A DNA stretch of 64,000 nucleotides from Bacteroidales bacterium (lineage in GTDB: Bacteria > Bacteroidota > Bacteroidia > Bacteroidales > Rikenellaceae): positions 19,339-83,338 of the forward strand of contig CASPAC010000003.1 in NCBI GenBank assembly GCA_949419965.1. Direction: 5' to 3'. A program made the position numbers and the translations under genes. Below the pieces are notes generated by a model. The model searched no databases. It saw nothing but the letters and a program-made list of their open reading frames with translations, and was not told the origin of the DNA. Of the stretch, positions 1 to 8,391 are shown in pieces. Each line of letters starts with the position of its first letter. Position 1 is the first letter of the stretch.

Positions 1-319
1 GGGCGCGGCCCAACTCGTAGCGTCCCTCCTGGAATGCAGCCAGGCGGTAGCGCTTGCGCAGCTTCAGCCGCCGGCCCTCGCGCAGCAGCGTGTCCACCGG
101 GGCGCTTTCGATGAGTTCGAGGTTGCGGTTGCCCTTGTCGGGATCGAAAACCGGGAACTCCACGACCTGCACCAGGTCTTTTTCGACCTCGATGATGTAG
201 TCGAAGCGGTCGCCGATCAGGATGCTGTCCGGCTCGATGCGCGCCGTGACGACGGGGCGTTCCTGTGCCCGGGTTGCAGCGGCGCCCAGCAGCAGGCCGA
301 GGATCAAGAGTCGTTTCAT
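1..319 (-). CDS. BatD-like secreted protein, N-terminal part (cut by window edge)
   Basis: This is the first 106 codons of a minus-strand gene that runs off the left edge. It starts at ATG 319-317, overlapping the stop of the DUF58 gene by 4 bases (ATGA), so the two are translationally coupled. The protein begins with a signal peptide (MKRLLILGLLLGAAATRAQ) followed by a beta-rich segment with an ERPVVTARIEPDSILIGD motif, which resembles the N-terminus of BatD/oxygen-tolerance proteins. Position after MoxR and DUF58 fits the usual Bacteroidota Bat order, where such proteins are periplasmic or membrane-anchored partners of vWA proteins. The C-terminus, where BatD has a membrane anchor, is not visible, so the assignment rests on context and the short N-terminus. 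Confidence 0.6.
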   Translation of the reverse strand, partial: MKRLLILGLLLGAAATRAQERPVVTARIEPDSILIGDRFDYIIEVEKDLVQVVEFPVFDPDKGNRNLELIESAPVDTLLREGRRLKLRKRYRLAAFQEGRYELGRA

Positions 320-1200
320 CGTTGTCTGAAGAGTTTTATGAGTTCGGCCACATAGTCGCCGGCGGTCGAGACCGTCGCCGTGTCGATGCGGTGGCGGCGC
401 AGCAGTTCCTCGATGGCTTCGGAACGTTCTTGCCAGAGGCGTGCGTAGTGGTCGCGCACGGCCTGCGAGGAGGTGTCGAGCCAGATTTTGGCGCCGGTTT
501 CAGCGTCTTGCAGTTCGACGATTCCCACGTCGGGGAGTGCTTGTTCGCGCGGATCGGAGACCCGGATGCCTACCAGATCGTGCTTGCTGCCGGCGATTTT
601 CAGGGCATCTTCCAGCGCCGTGCGGTCGTGCGCCGGGTCGAGGAAGTCGGAGAGGATGAAAGTCGTGCAGCGTTTTTTGTTGACGTTGGTCAGCAGCCGC
701 AGCGGTTCGGAGAGTTTCGTGCCCTGCGATTCGGGTCGAAAGCCCACCAGCTCGCGGATGATCGCCAGGATGTGGCTGCGCCCTTTCTTGGGCGGGATGA
801 ACTTCTCCACCCGATCCGAGAAGAAGATGCAGCCCACCTTGTCGTTGTTCTGCGCCGCCGAGAATGCCAGCACGGCTGCGATTTCGGTAATGATGTTCTT
901 CTTGAGCCGGTCGGTCGTGCCGAAGAGCCGCGAAGCGGAGACGTCTACCAGAAGCATCATCGTCAGCTCGCGCTCCTCTTCGTAGACCTTGATGTGGGGC
1001 TTGCGCGAGCGGGCCGTCACGTTCCAGTCGATGTCGCGCACGTCGTCGCCGGCGCGGTATTCCCTCACTTCGGAAAACGACATGCCCCGGCCGCGGAACG
1101 CCGTATGATACTTGCCCGCGAAGATCTCGTTGGATAGACCGCGGGTCTTGATCTCGATCTTGCGGACGCGTTTCAGAATATCGTTCTCGTTCTCCTGCAT
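316..1200 (-). CDS. DUF58 / von Willebrand A-like protein of the Bat operon
   Basis: A 294-residue cytosolic protein. The central segment carries the DUF58 hallmark with RAGDDVRDIDW (about residues 50-60) and then a vWA-like domain with a MIDAS-type DVSAS motif (about residue 91), expected to bind a divalent metal. There is no signal peptide or membrane segment, matching the short DUF58 class that travels with MoxR. It lies 6 bases after the MoxR gene and overlaps the next gene by 4 bases, so all three form one operon. MoxR/vWA pairs are thought to act as chaperone-like remodelling systems; in Bacteroides the Bat genes were linked to oxygen tolerance, but the client is unknown. Confidence 0.88.
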   Translation of the reverse strand: MQENENDILKRVRKIEIKTRGLSNEIFAGKYHTAFRGRGMSFSEVREYRAGDDVRDIDWNVTARSRKPHIKVYEEERELTMMLLVDVSASRLFGTTDRLKKNIITEIAAVLAFSAAQNNDKVGCIFFSDRVEKFIPPKKGRSHILAIIRELVGFRPESQGTKLSEPLRLLTNVNKKRCTTFILSDFLDPAHDRTALEDALKIAGSKHDLVGIRVSDPREQALPDVGIVELQDAETGAKIWLDTSSQAVRDHYARLWQERSEAIEELLRRHRIDTATVSTAGDYVAELIKLFRQR

Positions 1201-1206
1201 GGCCGG

Positions 1207-2205
<999 letters not shown>

Positions 2206-2311
2206 AGTGTATGCTTGTTTCTTTACGTTGTTTGCACTTCGGGTTTAGGGCCGGCCGTCGCGGAGCGTCCGGCATGTGCTGCCGCCTCGTTGTTCTTTAA
2301 CGTTCGGAACA

Positions 2312-2319
2312 CAAAGATA
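2312..2319 (-). promoter_or_regulatory. Bacteroidota -7 box for the Bat operon
   Basis: Read on the minus strand the bases are TATCTTTG, a full match to the Bacteroidota -7 consensus TAnnTTTG, about 107 bases before the MoxR start. A second possible box, TATTTTTG (2330-2323), lies just upstream. The -33 element is not clear. Confidence 0.55.
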
Positions 2320-2350
2320 TTGCAAAAATAGTAAAAATGGCGGATGATTT

Positions 2351-2382
2351 TTTGTCCGCCGGTGCTTTTTGGTTACCTTTAT
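2351..2382 (+). promoter_or_regulatory. Promoter of the GH43 gene with almost no leader
   Basis: TTTG at 2351-2354 and TACCTTTA at 2375-2382 are 20 bases apart, as expected for -33 and -7 elements (last base A instead of G). The ATG of the GH43 gene begins only 3 bases after the box, so the transcript would be leaderless or nearly so if this promoter is real. Confidence 0.45.
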
Positions 2383-2385
2383 ATT

Positions 2386-4077
2386 ATGATTGGATTACGT
2401 ATTTTCTTTTTGCCGGTTTTTGTTGCCGGCTTGTGGTTCGGCGGCTGCGGTTCGCTCGCTCAGGGCGAAGCCCGCTTTACTTGTTTTTCGTACAGCGGCT
2501 GCGATGCCCGTTTCGAGCAGGCGATCGACCCTGGCAACGAGTATTTCAACCCCGTTCTGGCGGGTTTCCATCCCGATCCGAGCGTCTGCCGCAAGGGCGA
2601 CGACTATTTTTTGGTCAATTCGTCGTTCACATTCTATCCCTCGATTCCGATCTTCCACAGCCGCGATCTGGTGCACTGGCGGCAGTTGGGGTTCGTGCTC
2701 GACCGCCCCGGGCAGGTGCCGCTCGATTCGCTGCGCTTCAACCGGGGCATCTATGCGCCCGACATCAGTTATAATCCACATAACGACACCTTCTACGTGG
2801 TCAATACTTGTGTCGACGGCATCGGGAATTTCGTCGTCAAGTGCCGCGACCCTTTCGCAGGCGGGTGGAGCGATCCGATTCCGCTCCCTGAAGTCGAGGG
2901 GATCGACCCGTCGCTGTTCTTCGACGACGACGGCAAGGCCTACCTGCTCCACAACGACATGCCTCCGGGCCGGCGGCAGTGGAACAGCCATCGGGCTTTG
3001 TGGTTGCGGGAGTACGACACGGCGTCCGATCGCGTCGTGGGCGATCCGGTGTTGCTGCTCGACGGCGGCCTCGACTTCGCGGCGCAGCCCGAGTGGCTCG
3101 AAGGGCCTCATCTTTATAAGAAAGATGGCGAATATATCATGCTTGCAGCCGAGGGCGGCACTTACGAGGCTCATTCGCAAGTGGCGCTCAAATCCTTCCG
3201 TGTCGCAGGCCCCTACGTGCCGTGCGTCCATAATCCGATTCTGACGCAGCGTGATTTACCGGCCGACCGGCCCGACAAGGTAACCAGCACGGGCCATGCC
3301 GACATGGTATGCACGCCCGACGGGCAATGGTATTCCGTTTTCTTGGGCTGCCGGCCCTATGCCGACGACTTCTACAACACGGGGCGCGAAACGTTCCTGC
3401 TGCCCGTCGCTTGGGTCGACGGCGGCCCGGTCATTCTGCCGCCGGGCGAAGCGGTGCCCACGGTCGTGCGCAAGGAGGGGCTGGAGCCGGGCGGTGTGCC
3501 TGCGACCGGCAATTTTGCTTGGAGCACCGATTTTTCCGAGGGCCTCGATGATCGTTGGCTCACGATCCGCATGCCGCGCGGCGAATGGCTGCGCACCGGG
3601 CGCAGGGGGCTGACGCTCAAGGATAACGGGCAGGCGATCGATCGCACGGCCAACCCCGCTTTCGTGGGTGTGAGACAGCAGCACACCGATTTCGAGGCGC
3701 AGACCGACCTGGTGTGCCGGCTGGCCGACGGACAGTTCGCCGGCATGGCGCTCTTCCAGAACGAACGCCACTACCTGCTTTTCGGCAAGGTGCGCTGCGC
3801 CGACGGCGAGGCACTGGCGGCCGTCCGTTGTGAAAAAGGCGCCGTGACTTCGACCTTTCTGCCGCTCCGGCCCGAAGAAACTGCCGAACACTTGACCCTG
3901 CGGGTGCGGGGCGCGGGCGGAAGCTGCGACTTGGAATATGCTGTGGGGCGGGAGCCGTTCGCCGTGCTTGCGCAGGGAGTCGACACGCGGAACCTGAGCA
4001 CCCATACGGCGCGCGGCTTCAACGGCGTCATCATCGGACTCTACACCGGACAGCTTTCACTTGCATCGGGCGAATAA
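2386..4077 (+). CDS. GH43 glycoside hydrolase (beta-xylosidase / alpha-L-arabinofuranosidase type), exported
   Basis: A 563-residue protein starting at ATG 2386, chosen because it opens a clean signal peptide (MIGLRIFFLPVFVAGLWFGG) ending in Cys21, possibly a lipoprotein site. Residues 55-330 form the GH43 five-blade propeller: catalytic base D64 in GFHPDPS, pKa modulator D174 in GIDPSLF, and acid E239 in WLEGPHLYKK. Residues from about 385 form a concanavalin-like beta-sandwich of the type found at the C-terminus of GH43 xylosidases. GH43 enzymes of this layout release xylose or arabinose from side chains of xylan, arabinan or arabinoxylan; the exact substrate cannot be read here. It stands alone, 17 kb from the pectin locus, divergent from the Bat operon and just before a helicase gene. 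Confidence 0.87.
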   Translation: MIGLRIFFLPVFVAGLWFGGCGSLAQGEARFTCFSYSGCDARFEQAIDPGNEYFNPVLAGFHPDPSVCRKGDDYFLVNSSFTFYPSIPIFHSRDLVHWRQLGFVLDRPGQVPLDSLRFNRGIYAPDISYNPHNDTFYVVNTCVDGIGNFVVKCRDPFAGGWSDPIPLPEVEGIDPSLFFDDDGKAYLLHNDMPPGRRQWNSHRALWLREYDTASDRVVGDPVLLLDGGLDFAAQPEWLEGPHLYKKDGEYIMLAAEGGTYEAHSQVALKSFRVAGPYVPCVHNPILTQRDLPADRPDKVTSTGHADMVCTPDGQWYSVFLGCRPYADDFYNTGRETFLLPVAWVDGGPVILPPGEAVPTVVRKEGLEPGGVPATGNFAWSTDFSEGLDDRWLTIRMPRGEWLRTGRRGLTLKDNGQAIDRTANPAFVGVRQQHTDFEAQTDLVCRLADGQFAGMALFQNERHYLLFGKVRCADGEALAAVRCEKGAVTSTFLPLRPEETAEHLTLRVRGAGGSCDLEYAVGREPFAVLAQGVDTRNLSTHTARGFNGVIIGLYTGQLSLASGE

Positions 4078-4083
4078 AAATCG

Positions 4084-4091
4084 TAATTTTG
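4084..4091 (+). promoter_or_regulatory. -7 box of the pcrA-type helicase gene
   Basis: TAATTTTG matches TAnnTTTG exactly, with TTGC at 4061-4064 spaced 19 bases upstream as a weak -33 element inside the end of the GH43 gene. The GTG start of the helicase is 26 bases downstream, which supports that start. Confidence 0.55.
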
Positions 4092-4117
4092 CATCCGTAA
4101 CATTCAAGCGTAATTAC

Positions 4118-6730
4118 GTGTCGGATATCTTAAATGGTCTCAATCCCGCCCAGCGCGCGGCGGTCGAAAACTACGACTCCCCGTCGCTCATCATCGCCGG
4201 CGCCGGCTCGGGCAAGACGCGCGTCTTGACGTCGCGCATCGCCTACATGATCGAACAGGGGGTGGCGCCGTTCAACATCTTGGCCCTCACGTTCACGAAC
4301 AAGGCCGCCGAGCAGATGCGCGAGCGCATCGGGCAGATGCTGCCCGGCAGTCGGAGCCGCTACATCCGCATGGGTACGTTCCATTCGGTCTTCGCGCGCA
4401 TCTTGCGCGAGAACGCCGACCGCATAGGTTTTCCGCAGTCGTTCACGATCTACGAGCCGTCGGACTGCAAGAACTTGTTGAAGACCATCGTCCGCGAACG
4501 GAACCTCGACGACGACAAGTACAAGCCTGCCCGCCTTGCTTCGCGCATCTCTTTCGCCAAGAATGCGTTGATAACGCCGGGCGCTTACCTCGCCAATGCA
4601 ACTTACGCGGCCGAAGATCGTCAGGCGCAGATTCCCGAGTTCGGCGATATCTACAACACCTATTGCCAGCGTTGCAAGAGCAACGGCGCCATGGATTTCG
4701 ACGACCTGCTGTTGCAGACCAACATCCTGCTGCGCGACTGCCCCGACGTGCTGGCCCGTTACCAAGAGCAGTTCCAGTATATTTTGGTCGACGAGTACCA
4801 GGATACCAACTACGCCCAGTATATCATCATCCGGCGCCTGTCGCAGACCCATTCGCGGGTGTGTGTGGTGGGCGACGATGCACAGTCGATCTATTCGTTC
4901 CGCGGCGCCAAGATCGAGAATATCCTCTCATTCCAGAAGGATTTTCCCGATGCCAAGGTCTTTAAGCTCGAACAGAACTACCGTTCCACGCAGACGATCG
5001 TCGATGCGGCCAATTCGGTCATCCGGCGCAACTCCAAAAAGCTCGACAAGAAGTGTTTTTCGGAGGGCGACCGAGGCGAGAAGATTCGTGTGTTGAGGGC
5101 TTCCACCGATCGCGAGGAAGCCGAAACGGTGGTCTCCGACCTGCGCGACAAGGTGCGGGCCGCAGGCGACGGGTGGGCCGAGGCCGTGATTCTCTACCGC
5201 ACCAACAACCAGTCGGCCGTGCTGGAGAACAGCTTGCGGCGCCGCGGCATTCCCTACCGCATCTACAAGGGTTCGTCGTTCTACGACCATAAGGAGATCA
5301 AGGACTTGATGGCCTACATCCGTCTGGTCATCAACCCGCGCGACGACGAGGCGTTCCGCCGCATCGTCAACTATCCGACGCGCGGAATCGGCGATACGAC
5401 CGTGCAGCGCATCGCGCAGCTGGCCGCCGAGCGGGGTGTTTCGATGTGGGAGGCCGTCGATGCGTTGGTCGCCGAGCCGCCCGCCGATGCCGTGCAGAAA
5501 GCCATCGTCCGCAAGGTTGCGGAGTTCGTCGCTCTGATCCGTTCGTTGGGCGCTCTCCGCACCGAAAAGGGGCTTTACGACTTCGGTCTGGAGATCGCCT
5601 CACGGTCGGGTATTCTGGCGGCCTATCGGGCCGAAAATACGCCTGAGGCGACGTCGGCTCTGGATAATATCGAGGAATTGCTCAACTCCATGCAGCTTTT
5701 CAAGGAGCAGTGCGACGCCGAAATCCGCGGCGGCGAGCGTCAGCCCGAGGAGGAGGCCACCATCGAGGAGTGGTTGCAGAACGTCATGTTGATGACCGAC
5801 ATGGACAAGGACGACCCCGAGGATCGCAACAAAGTGACCTTGATGACCGTTCATTCGGCCAAGGGGTTGGAGTATAAATATGTATACATAGTCGGTCTCG
5901 AAGAAAACCTCTTCCCTTCGCAGCGGGCCATGGAGTCGCCCGACGGGCTGGAGGAGGAGCGGCGGCTGTTCTATGTGGCGCTCACGCGTGCCAAGGTCGC
6001 TGCTACGCTCTCCTATGCCGAGATGCGGTTCAAGTGGGGCGATATGGTGTTTTCGCATCCGAGTTGTTTCTTGCGCGAAATCGATTCCCAATACCTCGAA
6101 AATGTCGTCGGGGAGGAGGACGATCTGCTGCCGCGCCGGGCGGAGGGAAGCCAGGCTATCGACGAGTTGCGGCGGAAGTTCGACTACCGGTTCAAACAGA
6201 AAGACGGTGCGGTGCGCCAAGACGAACACGGATACGGCAGCGGCCCGGCGCAGCGATACCCCTCCCGTTCGTCGCAGGGAGGCGGTTATTCTTCGGGTGG
6301 AAGCAGACCGGCAGGCGGGAAATACGGTGCCGCCGGCGACGACCGATCGGCCGGCAGCCGGGGGAACGGTGCGCGCTACGGTGTTTCTTCCGGCAGTTCC
6401 CGCTTCGGCAGCGGTTCTATGGGGGCTTCGCGCTCCGATGGTTTCAAGCCGCGGCAGAAGCCCGATCCGGCTTTGGTGCAGCCGCTCCGTCCCTCCACCG
6501 AGGGGTTGCGGTGGGTGGGCGTCCGATCGGCATCGTTTTCTGCTGCACCCTCCGCTGCTGCTTCGTCCGGCGATTATGCTGTCGGGCAGCGTGTCGAGCA
6601 CTCGAAGTTCGGCGTCGGCATCGTCCGTCGCATCGAAACGCTCGACGGCGACCAGAAGCTGGCGATCGAATTCGACAACGCCGGCGAAAAGACCCTGCTG
6701 GCCAAATTCGCCAAACTGAGTAAGTTGTAA
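4118..6730 (+). CDS. pcrA: UvrD/PcrA/Rep-type DNA helicase
   Basis: An 870-residue superfamily 1A 3'-5' helicase, starting at GTG 4118 where homology begins (SDILNGLNPAQRAAVENYD). A longer frame from ATG 4061 would overlap the GH43 gene and lacks homology. All motifs are present: Walker A GAGSGKT, motif II DEYQDTN, motif III GDDAQSIYSFRGA, motif IV LEQNYRS, motif V TVHSAKGLE and motif VI EERRLFYVALTRAK. A Gly/Ser/Arg-rich low-complexity linker (about residues 700-800) leads to a C-terminal Tudor-like domain (VGQRVEHSKFGVGIVRRIE) known in PcrA to contact RNA polymerase. Role: nucleotide excision repair, mismatch repair and clearing of replication blocks. Confidence 0.94.
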   Translation: MSDILNGLNPAQRAAVENYDSPSLIIAGAGSGKTRVLTSRIAYMIEQGVAPFNILALTFTNKAAEQMRERIGQMLPGSRSRYIRMGTFHSVFARILRENADRIGFPQSFTIYEPSDCKNLLKTIVRERNLDDDKYKPARLASRISFAKNALITPGAYLANATYAAEDRQAQIPEFGDIYNTYCQRCKSNGAMDFDDLLLQTNILLRDCPDVLARYQEQFQYILVDEYQDTNYAQYIIIRRLSQTHSRVCVVGDDAQSIYSFRGAKIENILSFQKDFPDAKVFKLEQNYRSTQTIVDAANSVIRRNSKKLDKKCFSEGDRGEKIRVLRASTDREEAETVVSDLRDKVRAAGDGWAEAVILYRTNNQSAVLENSLRRRGIPYRIYKGSSFYDHKEIKDLMAYIRLVINPRDDEAFRRIVNYPTRGIGDTTVQRIAQLAAERGVSMWEAVDALVAEPPADAVQKAIVRKVAEFVALIRSLGALRTEKGLYDFGLEIASRSGILAAYRAENTPEATSALDNIEELLNSMQLFKEQCDAEIRGGERQPEEEATIEEWLQNVMLMTDMDKDDPEDRNKVTLMTVHSAKGLEYKYVYIVGLEENLFPSQRAMESPDGLEEERRLFYVALTRAKVAATLSYAEMRFKWGDMVFSHPSCFLREIDSQYLENVVGEEDDLLPRRAEGSQAIDELRRKFDYRFKQKDGAVRQDEHGYGSGPAQRYPSRSSQGGGYSSGGSRPAGGKYGAAGDDRSAGSRGNGARYGVSSGSSRFGSGSMGASRSDGFKPRQKPDPALVQPLRPSTEGLRWVGVRSASFSAAPSAAASSGDYAVGQRVEHSKFGVGIVRRIETLDGDQKLAIEFDNAGEKTLLAKFAKLSKL

Positions 6731-6740
6731 GCGAAAAGCG

Positions 6741-6765
6741 AGCGCCGGTTTTTCCGCCGCTTTTT
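6741..6765 (+). terminator. Possible terminator after pcrA
   Basis: AGCGCCGG (6741-6748) and CCGCCGCT (6754-6761) pair with one C-C mismatch around a TTTTT loop and are followed by TTTT. The stem is short, so this is tentative. Confidence 0.35.
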
Positions 6766-6802
6766 GCCGGAAAGACAAATTATCTGACAAAGGAATATGG
6801 TT

Positions 6803-7735
6803 ATGCCTGCTAATCCCCTCGTTTCGGTCTGCATGACGACTTATAATCACGAAGCCTATCTGCGGCAGGCCGTCGAAAGCGTGCTCGTGCAGCAAACCTC
6901 GTTCGCCGTCGAGCTGGTGTTGGGCGAGGATTGCAGCACCGACGCTACGGCTGCCCTCTGCCGCGAATATGCCGAGCGCTTCCCCGACCGGGTGCGCGTC
7001 GTGACGTCCGATTCGAACGTCGGGTGGCGCGCCAACTACCGCCGTACGTTCGAGGCTTGCCGCGGCAAGTATGTGGCCTATTGCGACGGCGACGACTGGT
7101 GGAGCGATCCGCAGAAGTTGCAGATGCAGGTCGACCTCATGGAGAGCGACCCTGGGTGCGGCATGTGTTTCACACGGGCGGAAAACTATTACCAGGCTAC
7201 CGGCACCACGACTCCCGACGAGGAGGAGCATTTTACCGATTTCGACCGGCTGCTGTGCCGGTTGACGATCTGCAATTGCGCAACGTTGGCTCGGCGCGAA
7301 TTGATCGCCCGCTATTACGACGAGGTGCACCCCGAGGAGCATCCCGAGTGGATGACCGACGACGCGCCCATGTGGCTGTGGTTCGCTGCGTGCAGCCGCG
7401 TGCGTTTCATTCCTGTTTTCACGGCCGTGCACCGGCGTCTGCCCGTGAGCGTGAGCCACAATACCGAATACCGCAAGCGCATCGCTTTCTGCGATTCGTT
7501 GATGGATATCAGCCTTTGGTTCGATGCCCGCTACGGCGCGGGCCGCAACCGCTTCCGCATCTTGCGGCGGCGCAGTTCGGTGGCGTTGTGGGTGCTCTCG
7601 TTCCACGGCCCCGTACGTGAATATTTGGTGCGTTGGGCATGCGACCTGAAGACCGCGCCGCGTTTGTTGTTTTGTCCCGAGGGTGCAGGACTGCTGGTCA
7701 AAAAGATTTTGTTCCGACGCCGGAAAACTCGATAG
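6803..7735 (+). CDS. Family 2 glycosyltransferase
   Basis: A 310-residue GT-A fold transferase. The N-terminus PLVSVCMTTYNHEAYL is the usual GT2 nucleotide-binding strand-loop, followed by GEDCSTDATA and a DGDD metal/UDP-binding motif in YCDGDDWWSD (about residue 92). No membrane helix is seen, so it is probably a peripheral cytoplasmic enzyme. Start: an AGGAA ribosome-binding site ends at 6795, leaving only 1 base before ATG 6797 but 7 before ATG 6803, so the second ATG (MPANPLVS) is preferred. The acceptor is unknown; no other polysaccharide or LPS genes lie next to it. The endonuclease III gene follows after 2 bases. Confidence 0.88.
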   Translation: MPANPLVSVCMTTYNHEAYLRQAVESVLVQQTSFAVELVLGEDCSTDATAALCREYAERFPDRVRVVTSDSNVGWRANYRRTFEACRGKYVAYCDGDDWWSDPQKLQMQVDLMESDPGCGMCFTRAENYYQATGTTTPDEEEHFTDFDRLLCRLTICNCATLARRELIARYYDEVHPEEHPEWMTDDAPMWLWFAACSRVRFIPVFTAVHRRLPVSVSHNTEYRKRIAFCDSLMDISLWFDARYGAGRNRFRILRRRSSVALWVLSFHGPVREYLVRWACDLKTAPRLLFCPEGAGLLVKKILFRRRKTR

Positions 7736-7737
7736 AC

Positions 7738-8391
7738 ATGACACTCGAACAACGTTACGACGGCATCATCGCCTGGTTCTCGGAGCACATGCCCGTGGCC
7801 GAAAGCGAGTTGCACTACGAAAACCCCTACCAGCTTCTGGTGGCCGTCATCCTCTCGGCCCAGTGCACCGACAAGCGGGTCAACATGACTACGCCCGCCC
7901 TTTTCGAAGCATTTCCCACCCCCGACAAGATGGCTGCGGCCGGGGCGGAGGGGATTTACCCTTATATAAAAAGCATTTCCTATCCCAACAACAAGGCCCG
8001 CAATCTGGCCGGTATGGCCCGCATGTTGTGCGAGGAGTTCGGCGGCGAGGTGCCTTCCGACCTTGAACAGATGCAGCGGCTGCCCGGCGTGGGCCGCAAG
8101 ACGGCCAACGTGCTGGGCGCCGTGCTGTGGCAGCGCGAGGTCATGCCGGTCGACACCCATGTGTTCCGCGTTTCGGAGCGTATCGGGCTGACTACCGGTT
8201 CCAAAACGCCGCTCCAGACCGAGTTGGCGCTCGAAAAGAACATTCCGGGGCATCTGCTGCCTGTGGCGCATCATTGGTTGATCCTCCACGGCCGCTACGT
8301 CTGTACGGCGCGCGCTCCCAAATGCGCTTCGTGCGGCATAGCCCCCTGGTGCCGCAAGTATGCCGCCGATCATAAAAAAACCAAAATATGA
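7738..8391 (+). CDS. nth: Endonuclease III, DNA glycosylase/AP lyase
   Basis: A 217-residue base-excision repair enzyme that removes oxidised pyrimidines and cuts abasic sites. The helix-hairpin-helix LPGVGRKTANVLG (115-127) contains catalytic K121, and the catalytic aspartate is D139 in PVDTHVFR. The C-terminal 4Fe-4S loop has Cys189, 196, 199 and 205 with the canonical C-x6-C-x2-C-x5-C spacing. These positions are within one or two residues of E. coli Nth. The start at ATG 7738 follows the glycosyltransferase stop closely; the stop codon overlaps the start of the next gene (ATGA), suggesting coupled translation. Confidence 0.96.
   Translation: MTLEQRYDGIIAWFSEHMPVAESELHYENPYQLLVAVILSAQCTDKRVNMTTPALFEAFPTPDKMAAAGAEGIYPYIKSISYPNNKARNLAGMARMLCEEFGGEVPSDLEQMQRLPGVGRKTANVLGAVLWQREVMPVDTHVFRVSERIGLTTGSKTPLQTELALEKNIPGHLLPVAHHWLILHGRYVCTARAPKCASCGIAPWCRKYAADHKKTKI

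Noticed and set aside
4061..4117. Helicase start at ATG 4061
   Set aside because: It would overlap the GH43 end and the promoter box at 4084-4091 would lie inside the gene; homology begins at GTG 4118.
5600..7744. Minus-strand open frame of about 700 codons opposite the helicase and glycosyltransferase
   Set aside because: Same reason: composition of a reverse shadow, with complete known proteins on the plus strand.
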